In this document: piece by piece, positions 26,720 through 35,443 of the stretch
Position numbering within the stretch: position 1 is the first letter of the stretch
Layout of the letters: each line of letters opens with the position of its first letter
From: Rhodospirillum sp047263945
GTDB taxonomy: Bacteria > Pseudomonadota > Alphaproteobacteria > Rhodospirillales > Rhodospirillaceae
Direction: 5' to 3'
Assembly: GCF_047263945.1 (NCBI RefSeq)
Contig: NZ_JBLAVB010000001.1
Span: 868,001-932,000 of the forward strand
Length of the DNA: 64,000 bases
Notes under the pieces: generated by a model
Told to the model about the DNA's origin: nothing
The model's database searches: none
Seen by the model: the letters and a program-made list of their open reading frames with translations, nothing else
Program-made: the position numbers and the translations under genes

Positions 26720-26765
26720 GCACCTGCTTCGCAATTGAGCGAGGCCCGCATTGGAAGACACAGCC

Positions 26766-27323
26766 ATGTTCGCCGACAACACCCTGACCCCGCGTGAAGC
26801 GGTTCGCCTTTGTGCCCTCGGAACCATTGCCCGGGGTCCCCGGCGCTATAGCGATCTGGCCGCCTCGGTCCGCCATTTTATCACCCGCCTGACGGGTCCC
26901 TCCCTGGACCTGCTGGGTAGCTCCATGGAACTGTTGCGCTACGAGGGGCTTATGGAGCCCGTCGATGGGGAGGGGATGGAAGATGATGCCCTCCTCGCCA
27001 TCACCGAAGGGGGGAAAGCCGAGTTCATCCGCCTGATGACGGCAAACCTTCGGGCCTCCTCGGACCTCTCCCGACTGATCACAGCTTTGAAATTTCGCTT
27101 CCTGGATCTGCTCCCCATGGACCAGCGGGCCATGCAGGCCGATCTTTTGCTGGAAACGGCGGAAACGGAACTGGCCCGCCTGTTAGACCTGCTCGCCGCA
27201 TCCCGCGAAGAAGGCGTAACCATGCGGGACTGGCTCGCCCATGAAGTCTCCATCGCCGAATCCCGTCTGGCTTGGCTGGAAGACTTCTCCCTCCGACAGA
27301 ATCCCCAACCGAACAAGACTTAA
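26766..27323 (+). CDS. PadR-like winged-helix protein
   Basis: A 185-residue cytoplasmic protein. Residues about 5-85 fit a winged-helix domain of the PadR type: LTPREAVRLCALGTIARGP, SDLAASVRHFI as the recognition region, then SMELLRYEGLMEPVDG as the wing. The C-terminal half is helical (RQ-rich, MDQRAMQADLLLETAETELARLL), as in the dimerisation domain of PadR proteins. It probably represses a gene in response to a small molecule, but no target is evident. The start at 26766 has GGAAGA upstream; a TTG at 26751 is an alternative. It stands between hemA and a GGDEF gene and may be independent of both. Confidence 0.7.
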   Translation: MFADNTLTPREAVRLCALGTIARGPRRYSDLAASVRHFITRLTGPSLDLLGSSMELLRYEGLMEPVDGEGMEDDALLAITEGGKAEFIRLMTANLRASSDLSRLITALKFRFLDLLPMDQRAMQADLLLETAETELARLLDLLAASREEGVTMRDWLAHEVSIAESRLAWLEDFSLRQNPQPNKT

Positions 27324-27502
27324 GGTCCGACGAGTCCTCGGGGAAATTCGACTCCAAAGCTATATATCTTAACCTTTCGGACACGGAACTAGTTTCCATG
27401 GAGTTGGAAAGCACAACCACTACAGGTAGTTAGTTTGAAGTGGTTGCTGTTTTCCCCTTCCGGTATCAAAATCCGACCTTCGGAGGCGCCTTGGTGGGGA
27501 AA

Positions 27503-29584
27503 ATGGGCGGAGGGAAACGGATATTTGGGGTCTGCTTGTCCCTTCTCTGGTGGTTCTGCGCATCAGACCCGGGATGGGCGAAAGCCGACGGCGAAACGGA
27601 TAGCCTGCGCCTTCAACTCCCCTGGACCCACCAATTCGCCTTCGCCGGGGTTTATGCTGCCATCGCCAAGGGCTTCTATGCGGATCGGGGCTTGACCGTC
27701 ATCCCCCTGGAAGCCGAACCGGGCAGCGACCCCGTGGACCGAGTCCTCTCCGGCGATGTGGACTACGGACTCTCGAGCACAGATCTTCTTGTCCCCCTGT
27801 CGAAGGGGGCCCCCCTGGTGGCCCTTGGAGCCATCCAACAACACTCCCCAAAGGTGATCCTGGCCCGCGCAGACACAGGTATTCGAACGGTCCATGATCT
27901 GGTGGGGCGGCGTCTGGGCCTGTCCAACGACTGCCTGCCCGTCCTCGCCTATCTCGCCAGCGAGGGCCTTGACCTCTCTCTGATGGACATCACCCAGCGG
28001 GATTTCACCCCCGACGCTTTGATCGACGGCAGCCTGGACGCCGTCTGCGCCAGTGAAGCCGACGACCCCTACATCTTGAAGGCCCTGGGGCTGGAGATCC
28101 TTACATTCTCGCCCCGGGCTTCTGGCATCGACTTCTATGGGCAGATCCTCTTTACCACCCACAAAACCATGGCCGATCATCCCGAGCAGGCGGAGGCCCT
28201 GCGTGCCGCCACCCTGCAGGGGTGGGATTACGCCATCACCCATACCCGGGAAATCGCCGAATGGATCCGCAAGCGCCACGGCGCCCGTCACGAACTGGCA
28301 CATTTGCTTTTCGAGGCGGCCACCCTGCGGCCCTTGATCGCCTCTGATCTGGTCGAGCCGGGGTACATGAACCCCGGGCGGTGGGAAACCATCCGTGACA
28401 CCTATGCCCGCTTCGGCCTCATCCCACGGAATACGGAGCTTGCCGGATTTCTTGCAGGACCGGGCACGGGGACCCGTACGATCATGCGAACCGATCCGCG
28501 CTTTCTCTACGGGGCTGCAGGGCTTGCACTCGTCACCTTGGCCATCGGTGGAGTCGCATGGCGGATAACGGCCATGAACAGGCGTCTCGCCCGGGAGATG
28601 TCGGAGCGGGAAATCGCCGAACTCCAGATGCGCGACAGCGAAAGCCGCTACCGGACCCTCGTCGAAAGTGCCCCCTACCCCATCGTTATTGCCGGGCTGG
28701 AAACGGATCGGATCCTGCACACCAATGCCCGATCAGAAAGCCAACTCCAAATTTCCCGACATTGGGCAAGAGACAAGGCTCTGTCGGGCTTTTTCACCGA
28801 ACCCGATCGCTTCCGCAGCTTCCGCGACCTGTTGAAACGGAAGGGACAAGCGAACAGTCTGGTGACACAAATGCGCACCACAGGGAACGGCGCCTTCTGG
28901 GCCGATGTCTCCGCTTCGATCATCACCTTCGACGGTGAACCTGCGGTCTTCGCAAGCTTCAGCGACATCAGCGAGACCAAGGCCATGGAGCAGCGTCTAA
29001 GAGATCTGGCCGAAACGGACCCCCTCACCGGCGTGGCCAATCGACGCCGTTTCCTGGAGCTCCTGGAGCAGGAAATGGAGCGTCTGCACCGCTACGGTGG
29101 GAATCTCTGCCTGCTGCAAATGGATCTGGATCACTTCAAATCCATCAACGACCGCTTCGGCCATGGGGGCGGTGACGCGGCCCTACGCCATTTCACCACC
29201 GTTTGCCTGGCCACCCTACGCAATTGCGACCTCTTGGGTCGCATGGGGGGCGAGGAATTCGCCGCCCTCCTCCCCGGAACCAACAGCCGGGGCGCCATGC
29301 TGACAGCGGAACGCCTTTGTAGTGCGATCCGGAACGCCCCCTCGGTGGTGGGCAGCCAGACCATCGACATAACCGTCAGTATCGGCGTAACGGATATCCG
29401 CCTGGACGACGATGCCGATGGTGCCTTGGCCCGGGGAGACTTGGCCCTCTACCGCGCCAAAACAGAGGGTCGGAACCGGGCCGTGGGCGATTTGGCTCCC
29501 CCGACGGCTCAAGGACACGACCTGCCGGAGCTTGAGCTTCCCCAGGACGAGGAAACAGAAGAACGCACCACCGCTCAAGAGTGA
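27503..29584 (+). CDS. Periplasmic substrate-binding / PAS / GGDEF protein
   Basis: A 693-residue three-part signalling protein. A signal segment (RIFGVCLSLLWWFCAS) leads into a periplasmic domain of the NMT1/THI5-like ABC substrate-binding type, about 30-330 (LQLPWTHQFAFAGVYAAIAKGFYADRGL, VDYGLSSTDLLV, GRRLGLS). A membrane span follows near 345-362 (FLYGAAGLALVTLAIGGVAW), then a PAS domain about 385-510 and a GGDEF domain about 515-670. The active site reads GGEEF with DPLTGVANRR before it, a competent diguanylate cyclase pattern. It likely couples a small ligand to cyclic-di-GMP output. The ATG at 27503 follows GGTGGGGA and gives a clean signal peptide; a GTG at 27440 is possible. Confidence 0.9.
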   Translation: MGGGKRIFGVCLSLLWWFCASDPGWAKADGETDSLRLQLPWTHQFAFAGVYAAIAKGFYADRGLTVIPLEAEPGSDPVDRVLSGDVDYGLSSTDLLVPLSKGAPLVALGAIQQHSPKVILARADTGIRTVHDLVGRRLGLSNDCLPVLAYLASEGLDLSLMDITQRDFTPDALIDGSLDAVCASEADDPYILKALGLEILTFSPRASGIDFYGQILFTTHKTMADHPEQAEALRAATLQGWDYAITHTREIAEWIRKRHGARHELAHLLFEAATLRPLIASDLVEPGYMNPGRWETIRDTYARFGLIPRNTELAGFLAGPGTGTRTIMRTDPRFLYGAAGLALVTLAIGGVAWRITAMNRRLAREMSEREIAELQMRDSESRYRTLVESAPYPIVIAGLETDRILHTNARSESQLQISRHWARDKALSGFFTEPDRFRSFRDLLKRKGQANSLVTQMRTTGNGAFWADVSASIITFDGEPAVFASFSDISETKAMEQRLRDLAETDPLTGVANRRRFLELLEQEMERLHRYGGNLCLLQMDLDHFKSINDRFGHGGGDAALRHFTTVCLATLRNCDLLGRMGGEEFAALLPGTNSRGAMLTAERLCSAIRNAPSVVGSQTIDITVSIGVTDIRLDDDADGALARGDLALYRAKTEGRNRAVGDLAPPTAQGHDLPELELPQDEETEERTTAQE

Positions 29585-29658
29585 TGGAAGAACTCGGAGC
29601 CATATGATGGCCTCAGCACTCCGTGGCGCGACAAAGTCCGCGTGGTGTTTGAACATAA

Positions 29659-29770
29659 TAGAGCATCGAGCGGAAAACTGGGAACCGGTTTTCCGGTCCA
29701 CGCGATGCTCTAACCATATGCTTTTAGATCAAACCGCCCTAAATCGATTCCGATTTAGGGCGGTTTGATC
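29659..29770 (+). repeat. Intergenic repeat family C, copy 2
   Basis: Same layout as 19955-20066: TAGAGCATCGAGCGGAAAAC..CGCGATGCTCTA followed by the CAAACCGCCCTAAATCG palindrome. The two copies are nearly identical over 110 bases. It is preceded by a decayed family B-like segment (GTGGCGCGACAAAGTCCGCG). Confidence 0.75.
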
Positions 29771-29771
29771 C

Positions 29772-29803
29772 AAAAGCGGCGTGGGGTTCCCCCACCCCGC
29801 CAC
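29772..29803 (-). terminator. Terminator of the small lipoprotein gene
   Basis: On the minus strand GGCGGGGTGGGGGAACCCCA and its complement form a stem ending in GCCGCTTTTGG. It starts seven bases after the stop codon of the lipoprotein gene. Confidence 0.7.
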
Positions 29804-29809
29804 TTGATC

Positions 29810-30202
29810 TTATTGTCCTGCAGCCAGTTTATTGCGCATAGCCGCAATGATCTCAGTATTCCAACTCTTCTGGCCGACAATGCCAACAATGGACTTTTCC
29901 GTTGCCACTTTGGCGCGCGACGAGCTGCTCGTCAAAGGATCGATCCAGACGCCAACGGTTTCCCCTCCCGAGCCGACCACAAGCCCGATTCTACGGGAAT
30001 GGAACCCTTCTACGTAAAGAGGTTCGGCTTTTTCGACATCGAACCCCGTGTCACGAAGAGCGCTGACTGCGGCCTTTTGAACGACGGGTGCCGGATAGGA
30101 GAACGTGACGCTTTCAGCCGAGCTGTCGTCACTTGAGGGTGCAGAGGCGCAAGCACCAACCATCAGAACGGCACTGACCGCCGCGATTACCCCATACTTC
30201 AT
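29810..30202 (-). CDS. Small lipoprotein of unknown function
   Basis: A 130-residue lipoprotein: MKYGVIAAVSAVLMVGACAS contains the signal and a lipobox GAC with Cys18. A Ser/Asp-rich linker follows (SAPSSDDSSAES), then a compact domain of about 95 residues (VTFSYPAPVVQKAAVSALRDTGFDVEKAEP..) with alternating strands and helices. I do not recognise the family with certainty; the fold pattern resembles small DUF3568-like envelope lipoproteins. GGAGAG precedes the ATG at 30202. It is monocistronic with its own terminator. Confidence 0.8.
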   Translation of the reverse strand: MKYGVIAAVSAVLMVGACASAPSSDDSSAESVTFSYPAPVVQKAAVSALRDTGFDVEKAEPLYVEGFHSRRIGLVVGSGGETVGVWIDPLTSSSSRAKVATEKSIVGIVGQKSWNTEIIAAMRNKLAAGQ

Positions 30203-30573
30203 CGACTCACTCTCCAAGATCCTATTGCGGGTACCGCAAGAAACTCACATCTTTAACGGTTTTCAATACAAAACAGTCTGTTTAGAACTGATAAATCGTA
30301 ACCCCTTGATTTCATGTGACTCTCCCTTGGATCTTGACTCACGATTTAGAGGGAACCCCGAAACAATATGCGTCTCATTTTACAACGATCTTCTCAGCAA
30401 CCTGAGTCGGCGAACGACAGGCTATCCCAAAGCATCTCCCAGGTTCCTGGCAACCGATAAGACCAAAACGGACGGAAACTCCTCCCCCCTCCCAACTGAC
30501 GACGAACAGCATTGGATTCTTATGCCAAAGCCATTATATAAGATTATGTTCATGTAAACTCTGTGGGGCATCC
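30203..30573. other. 371-base intergenic region
   Basis: An A/T-richer region separating two divergent genes. A 150-codon + frame (30105-30557) runs through the lipoprotein gene on the opposite strand and has no ribosome site. TATATAAG at about 30535 may be part of the promoter of the flavoprotein gene at 30574. No repeat or RNA was seen. Confidence 0.45.
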
Positions 30574-31701
30574 GTGACCAACATCACCATTCTGGGCTCA
30601 GGCTTCAGCGCCTTGACCACCGTCCGCGAACTCCGCAGCCAAGGCGTCGACGCAGACATCACCGTCATCTCCCCACGCGATGCTCTCCACTACCTACCCA
30701 GTTCGATCTGGCTGCCTGCGGGTCTGCGCAAGGGCAAAGACCTGAAGATTCCGCTCGGCAATTTCTTCGCAAGACACCGCGTCACCCATGTGAAAGCCTC
30801 CGTCCTCGGATTATCCGAAGGTGGCCGGGTTGTCTTGACCGACGTGGGAGAATATCGCAATGACCAGCTTGTCATCGCGACCGGCGCCCGCTTCATCCGC
30901 AAACTGCCCGGGATAGAGCATGCGCTCATTCCCTGCGAAGGCATCACCGTCGGCGAGGAGATCGAGCGCCGTCTCGCGGGGATGACCGGGGGCACCATCG
31001 CCGTTGGCTTTGCCTCGAACCCCATGGAACAGGGCGCCGTCAGGGGCGGTCCGATGTTCGAATTCCTGTTCATCATTGATGCCCTCCTCCGCCGACAAGG
31101 CCGCCGGAACAGCTTCACCCTAACCTTCTTCAATCCTTCTCTCCGACCAGGCCAGCGGCTCGGCGACAAGGCCGTCGACGGCCTGCTGAAGGAGATGGCC
31201 AAACGCGACATCACAACACGGCTGGGTCACAAGATGGTGCGCCTGGAGACCAACAAGGTCGTGACCGAAGGAGGTGAGTTTGCAGCCGACCTGATTCTGT
31301 TCATGCCCGGACTGACCGGCCCCGCTTGGCTCGCCAACGCCGACCTTCCCCTCTCCCCCGGTGGCATGATCGCCGCAGACGAGATGTGCCGGGTGACAGA
31401 CCGGGACGGCGTCTGGGTGGTCGGCGACGCGGGCAGCTATCCCGGCCCAGATTGGATGCCGAAGCAGGCGCATCAAGCGGACCTCCAAGCCAAGGCCGCA
31501 GCCGCCAACATCGCGGCCTCGCTCAAGGGGCAGGACGTTGTGACCCGGTTCAAGGCAGAACTGGTGTGTATCGTCGATATGCTCGACAAGGCCATGCTGG
31601 TCTATCGAAGCGAAAGCTTCGGCTTCCTCGGCCCGAAGATGAGACTGTTCCATTGGATGAAACGCGCCTTCGAACGCCACTACCTGCGCACCTATCGCTA
31701 G
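30574..31701 (+). CDS. FAD-dependent oxidoreductase of the sulfide:quinone reductase family
   Basis: A 375-residue flavoprotein. The FAD-binding ILGSGFSALT is at 6-15, LVIATGARF at about 98-106, and VWVVGDAG with an Asp binding FAD near 278-285. The length, the early PAGL..KIPLGNFF segment and the late PKQAHQADLQAKAAAANI segment match the sulfide:quinone oxidoreductase family. One cysteine follows the second motif (LIPCEGI, about 120), and others occur at EMC and LVC, so a disulfide active site is possible but not certain. It has a C-terminal amphipathic helix, FLGPKMRLFHWMKRAFERHY, suited to membrane association. GTG start with TGGGG upstream. It converges on the operon at 32197-35443. Confidence 0.8.
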   Translation: MTNITILGSGFSALTTVRELRSQGVDADITVISPRDALHYLPSSIWLPAGLRKGKDLKIPLGNFFARHRVTHVKASVLGLSEGGRVVLTDVGEYRNDQLVIATGARFIRKLPGIEHALIPCEGITVGEEIERRLAGMTGGTIAVGFASNPMEQGAVRGGPMFEFLFIIDALLRRQGRRNSFTLTFFNPSLRPGQRLGDKAVDGLLKEMAKRDITTRLGHKMVRLETNKVVTEGGEFAADLILFMPGLTGPAWLANADLPLSPGGMIAADEMCRVTDRDGVWVVGDAGSYPGPDWMPKQAHQADLQAKAAAANIAASLKGQDVVTRFKAELVCIVDMLDKAMLVYRSESFGFLGPKMRLFHWMKRAFERHYLRTYR

Positions 31702-31726
31702 AGTGAAACGGGGCCAGCTTCACGCT

Positions 31727-31846
31727 ACACGACAGTCAGTACTTTTCAGTCACTGGGCGTTGCCCCGTCCCCCACTGGGGCCGAAAGGCCCCAGACCTCC
31801 AGCATTTACTGGCCGAAAGGCCCCAGACCCCAGGCTGTTATTTTTA
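31727..31846 (+). repeat. Intergenic repeat family A, copy 4 (partial)
   Basis: It begins ACACGACAGTCAGT after the flank GAGTGAAACGGGGCCAGCTT, then GGGCGTTGCCCC and CCCACTGGGGCCGAAAGGCC, the last hairpin partly duplicated (CTGGCCGAAAGGCCCCAG). The second half is interrupted by the family D, B and C elements and resumes at 32126. Confidence 0.65.
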
Positions 31847-31930
31847 GAGCAAATACCGAGCAATCTGGGACAGATTGCGACGGGCGGAACGCACACCGTA
31901 GGCGTGACGATTTGCTTCAATGTCAGAGGC
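31846..31930 (+). repeat. Intergenic repeat family D, copy 2 (partial)
   Basis: TAGAGCAAATACCGAGCAAT..GTCAGAGGCTT matches the first 85 bases of the element at 7015-7147 with few changes. The right half with the CATGCTCTAGA palindrome is absent and is replaced by a family B copy. Confidence 0.7.
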
Positions 31931-32072
31931 TTATACCAAGGTGCGGTGAGTTTGACTCACCGCACCTTGGAAGCGGCCAAGCGGCCGCCGCGCCTTATGG
32001 CGCGTAAAAGCCCGCCTGGCGTTTGAACGCAAGAAAAGCGGCGTGGGTTTCAACCCGCGCCGCTTGGTATTA
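31931..32072 (+). repeat. Intergenic repeat family B, copy 2
   Basis: It has the same chain of hairpins as 20067-20206, with CCAAGGTGCGGTGAG at the start and CCGCGCCGCTTGGTAT at the end. It is bordered directly by family D on the left and family C on the right. Confidence 0.75.
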
Positions 32073-32125
32073 GAGCATCAAGTGGAGCGGAAAACCGGTG
32101 CCCACTTTTCCGCTCGATGCTCTAA
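32071..32125 (+). repeat. Intergenic repeat family C, short form
   Basis: TAGAGCATCAAGTGGAGCGG..CCGCTCGATGCTCTA forms a single palindrome equal to the first half of the family C element. The second palindrome is missing. Confidence 0.65.
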
Positions 32126-32200
32126 AAGAAAAATGGGGGTTTGGGGGCTTCGCCCCCAAATGGGCTTGGCAATCGCCCAAAAAATACGACCGGCAGTTAC
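32126..32200 (+). repeat. Intergenic repeat family A, copy 5 (right half)
   Basis: AAATGGGGGTTTGGGGGCTT and CGCCCCCAAATGGGC, then GGCAATCGCCCAAAAAATACG, correspond to the right half of the complete copy at 62162-62322. It probably completes copy 4 across the inserted D, B and C elements. Its end overlaps the stop region of the catalase-like gene. Confidence 0.6.
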
Positions 32201-33186
32201 CTCCAGGACGGCGGCACGGCCTCGGCCCCTCGGTTAGCCGCCGATGCCGCATAGGCCGCCCGCCGGAGGGTGTTGATCGAGCCAAGGGGTTCGTGCGCCG
32301 CAAGACAGTTCCAGGGACTGAAGGCCAGTTGATCACCCAACGCAACCGTAGCCGCCACATCCTGTGGAGGGATCTCCAGGACTCCGACGGAATGGACCGG
32401 GCTTTTCCAGGCCTGCCGGGTATCTTCAACGGAATCGCTGTCCAGAACACGGGGTTGCAAGCAGAATTCGAAACGGATCGGCCCCAGATCAAGGGCGGCT
32501 TGCAATTTCGCACCGAAATCGCGTCCCTTGGTTGAAGGACGAATCCTGGCGGCTCCATCAGGCCGAAGCAGGATCTTCATTGCCCCGTCGCCAAGCCGGT
32601 AAGGGGTAACGCTGTTATAGGTCATCCGCGCCAAATCACGCCCCAACAGGTGCCGCAAACCGGAACCGTTGAGAAAAGCCCAGTAGCGCCAGCGCATCCG
32701 CCAAGGCAGGATGCTGGGAAACAGATATCGTGGCGCCAGTATTGCAACGGTCGTTGCCCGCCGAATGCCATCCAGGGCGCGAAATAAATCCATGGCTTCC
32801 GCCGCATCCTTGGACGGTCCTATGGCACTATTCATCAACACGAAATCCTGCTGTCCCGGCGGCGCACCGTCGCACACCGCCCCTTCGACTCCGCGCAGCT
32901 TGATCGCCACACCCCTTAGATCGGGATGGGAATCATCATCGAAGAACGCGTTGGAAAACCGGACGAGCGCCTCATAACGACCGGGCTTGGCGAAGAGTCC
33001 CCTCCGCCACGCTTGGTTATCGGGCGGATCAATCACCAGTGTCGCCTTCAGACAAGAGTGAGTCTTGCTATGGAACTGCCGGGAAAGAGTACCATCGGCA
33101 TCAGGGCGCTGGAAGGTGCGCCGACAAATTCCCAGCAGTTCGTCCAGATCCTCAGAAGTGACGGGGCATCCTTGCTCTTGGGTCAA
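32197..33186 (-). CDS. Catalase-superfamily heme protein (y4iL-like)
   Basis: A 329-residue member of the small catalase-like heme protein group. The distal His43 lies in FHSKTHSCLKATL. FSNAFFDDDSHPDLRGVAIKLRGVEG matches the conserved catalase barrel segment, DFVLMNSA follows, and RRAAYAASAANRG near the end carries the proximal heme Tyr at about 312. It lacks the N-terminal arm and the C-terminal domain of true catalases. Relatives are peroxidase- or lipoxygenase-partner-like; the substrate is unknown. TTG start, with AGGA nine bases upstream, overlapping the sulfotransferase stop (TTGA). Third gene of the operon with the MpaB-type oxygenase and the sulfotransferase. Confidence 0.82.
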   Translation of the reverse strand: MTQEQGCPVTSEDLDELLGICRRTFQRPDADGTLSRQFHSKTHSCLKATLVIDPPDNQAWRRGLFAKPGRYEALVRFSNAFFDDDSHPDLRGVAIKLRGVEGAVCDGAPPGQQDFVLMNSAIGPSKDAAEAMDLFRALDGIRRATTVAILAPRYLFPSILPWRMRWRYWAFLNGSGLRHLLGRDLARMTYNSVTPYRLGDGAMKILLRPDGAARIRPSTKGRDFGAKLQAALDLGPIRFEFCLQPRVLDSDSVEDTRQAWKSPVHSVGVLEIPPQDVAATVALGDQLAFSPWNCLAAHEPLGSINTLRRAAYAASAANRGAEAVPPSWR

Positions 33187-34232
33187 ACCGCATATCCTAA
33201 GAGTTCCAGGCCCGGCCCACAGGCCTGTGTCAGCGCCACTTGCTGATCTGCGGGCAAGGTCCGAAAGGAGGAGCGAGCCGGTCGGGGCACTGTCGAGACT
33301 TTATCGAGCCAGCCCTCGTCTTCGAGCGACGGATCAATAAAACGGATCACCTCCCGCAGCTTTTCCCGGGGCGCAACTTGGACCTCCTCGAACTTCACGT
33401 TCAACAGACGGTCCGGCGGTAGATCCTGGAAAACCCGGTGCCCAATCAGGATCAAATCACTCCAAAACCGACCAAAATCCTCAAACGTTGGGAGGGCTGC
33501 GGTTTTCTCAATATTCAAAAGCCGAAATGCGAGCGATTCCATCAACACGTCTGCCAGACTGCCTTGTGTGTCCAGGAAACGCCGTTGGACATCAATCCCA
33601 AGCCGACGGCACCGCAAGATCGCTCCAAGAAGCACGCGAAAATTGTAGTGACGGCTCATCGATATCGCCGTATCCCGGCCATCGCGATAGACATGGATCA
33701 CGCGCGCCTCGGGAAACAGACGCAGCAGTTTAGCCGCATGCATCAAAGTTCCACCGGACCGCTCCACCCAGACGCGCCGATCCAACTTCTCCGCCAAATC
33801 CTGGAACAAAGCCCGGTAGTGGTCTGCCAAGGGCATGCGAGGACGAGCCCGGACGAGGGGCTCCAACTCGTCCAGCAAGGCCTCGGGATCAACCGTCAGA
33901 TGGGGAAGGGTCACGGCGATGATCGGTGGCATGGTTTCAGGGGTGAAGCGGGCCCCGGGCATATCATACTGATAGAGAGACTCATCGACCACATGGCCGT
34001 CCTTCAGCATGGCGTGGAGGCCCGGACTCTGCCTTGTCAGGGTTTTCCACATGCGTTCGCCGTCGGGACGGCGCCAAGCGAATGCGCTCTGACCGAGGGG
34101 AACGAAAAATTCGGAAAGGCTTAAGATCCCCGGATGCTGATTGAGCAGATCCGAAAGCATGGTGGAACCGCATCGCCCCGTGCTGAGGATCAAAACCGGT
34201 GCGATCACCTCTTCACTTCCACGAGCGGTCAT
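33183..34232 (-). CDS. Sulfotransferase family protein
   Basis: A 349-residue PAPS-dependent sulfotransferase-fold protein. The 5'-phosphosulfate loop ILSTGRCGSTML is at 15-26 and the 3'-phosphate segment HVYRDGRDTAISMSRHYNFR is in the middle. SEFFVPLGQ and WVERSGGTL are also typical of bacterial sulfotransferase/Stf0-like proteins. It probably sulfates a hydroxyl of a lipid or secondary metabolite. GAAGGAC precedes the ATG, which overlaps the stop of the MpaB-type gene (TAATG); its own stop overlaps the start of the catalase-like gene. Such tight coupling suggests one pathway. Confidence 0.85.
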   Translation of the reverse strand: MTARGSEEVIAPVLILSTGRCGSTMLSDLLNQHPGILSLSEFFVPLGQSAFAWRRPDGERMWKTLTRQSPGLHAMLKDGHVVDESLYQYDMPGARFTPETMPPIIAVTLPHLTVDPEALLDELEPLVRARPRMPLADHYRALFQDLAEKLDRRVWVERSGGTLMHAAKLLRLFPEARVIHVYRDGRDTAISMSRHYNFRVLLGAILRCRRLGIDVQRRFLDTQGSLADVLMESLAFRLLNIEKTAALPTFEDFGRFWSDLILIGHRVFQDLPPDRLLNVKFEEVQVAPREKLREVIRFIDPSLEDEGWLDKVSTVPRPARSSFRTLPADQQVALTQACGPGLELLGYAV

Positions 34233-35443
34233 TATAGGTGAGCGTCCTTCTCCGCGTGAACATGACCCGGCAAGCGATAGCGGATCCCCTCTTCGCTATA
34301 AAGCGAGACTGTCAGCATGGTCTGGAACTTGCTGGCCCGGCGGCGTGCACCGAATGCGGGAACGAGTTGGGACAGGATCCGCTCGGCCCCATTGGTCAGG
34401 CGCAGGACAGCCAAAGTGCCCGTGGTGTTCATTTTGGGATAGTTGAGCTGATCGGCAAGGTCATCGCCGATCATCGCCCGGGATATCCGGTAGATCTTTC
34501 GGCTCAACCGCCGTCGGGCGCCCAATTCGGTGATATCCGCAACAATGGGTGCGGAATTGATCAACCCATTGGCCAGCACAATGGATTCAAGGGTTGGTGG
34601 CGGCTCGCAAAGGGTTCCGACCCGGTGGAGGTGCAGGGCGCTGTCTTCCGAGTCAAACAGCAAATCTTCGGGAACCCCCATCAAGTGACCGGCATACCGC
34701 CAGATCATCATGAAGGACTCCCGCTCCTCTACCGAAAGGGTAACCCCAAGCATGGCGGCGCGCTTCAATAACAGCCCGGAAAAGGCCGCCGTCGCGTAGG
34801 CCATATGGGCGGCGCTGAGGGGCACCCCCCAGGCGGCCTCCTCCCATTCCTCGGCCCGGGACAGCAGGAGCCGAATGCGTGCATGGACAAGGCGGATCCG
34901 CACCGACAGCTTCCAACCATCTCCCCGGCGGTCCAGACCTCCAGGGAGAAAAATTTCCACGATCTGCCGGTTGTTCTGCTTCAGGCGTCGGACGCCTTGA
35001 TCAACAAGACGACCGGTGATCGTGAACGATTGGCTGATCAGGGTGGAAAATCCCTCGATCAAGACCGCCGCCACAAACGCCCCGATGAACATCTCCGAAT
35101 TTCGATGAAAGGCCCGGCAACCGGGCAAGACCTGATCTGCATCGAACCAGGGAGGGACCTGCTCCGCGTCGGCGAAGAATGCACGGACACTCTCCGGTGC
35201 GTCCTGAATCGCCGATGGCCCGACCTCGATGGCTTGCTTGATCCACTCTTGGCTTTGCCCCGCGTCGTGGCGAGACAGTTCCGCAACCACGGCATCGGCC
35301 TGGGGGTCGCCAAGGAGAGTCGCGGCCACATACCGACCGGCGAGCCCGGAATCGACAAGTGTCGCCTTGGCGTACCCATCGCGGTAGGCGGTGGGGATGA
35401 CGTTTCCATCCCCCAAGGGATTGGATGTGGAGAAAGCTGACAT
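34232..35443 (-). CDS. MpaB-family (DUF2236) oxygenase-like protein
   Basis: A 403-residue protein of the MpaB / DUF2236 family, which includes the latex-clearing rubber oxygenase and the mycophenolate oxygenase MpaB. The family segment VRIRLVHARIRLLL (about 181-194) has a candidate heme-ligand His187, and AFHRNSEMFIGAFVAAVLIE around 111-130 and FMMIWRYAGHLMGVPEDLL near 260 are also typical. The usual N-terminal signal peptide of rubber oxygenases is not evident, so a cytoplasmic or membrane-bound role is inferred. The start is unclear: ATG at 35443 or GTG at 35488. First gene of the three-gene operon. Confidence 0.8.
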   Translation of the reverse strand: MSAFSTSNPLGDGNVIPTAYRDGYAKATLVDSGLAGRYVAATLLGDPQADAVVAELSRHDAGQSQEWIKQAIEVGPSAIQDAPESVRAFFADAEQVPPWFDADQVLPGCRAFHRNSEMFIGAFVAAVLIEGFSTLISQSFTITGRLVDQGVRRLKQNNRQIVEIFLPGGLDRRGDGWKLSVRIRLVHARIRLLLSRAEEWEEAAWGVPLSAAHMAYATAAFSGLLLKRAAMLGVTLSVEERESFMMIWRYAGHLMGVPEDLLFDSEDSALHLHRVGTLCEPPPTLESIVLANGLINSAPIVADITELGARRRLSRKIYRISRAMIGDDLADQLNYPKMNTTGTLAVLRLTNGAERILSQLVPAFGARRRASKFQTMLTVSLYSEEGIRYRLPGHVHAEKDAHL

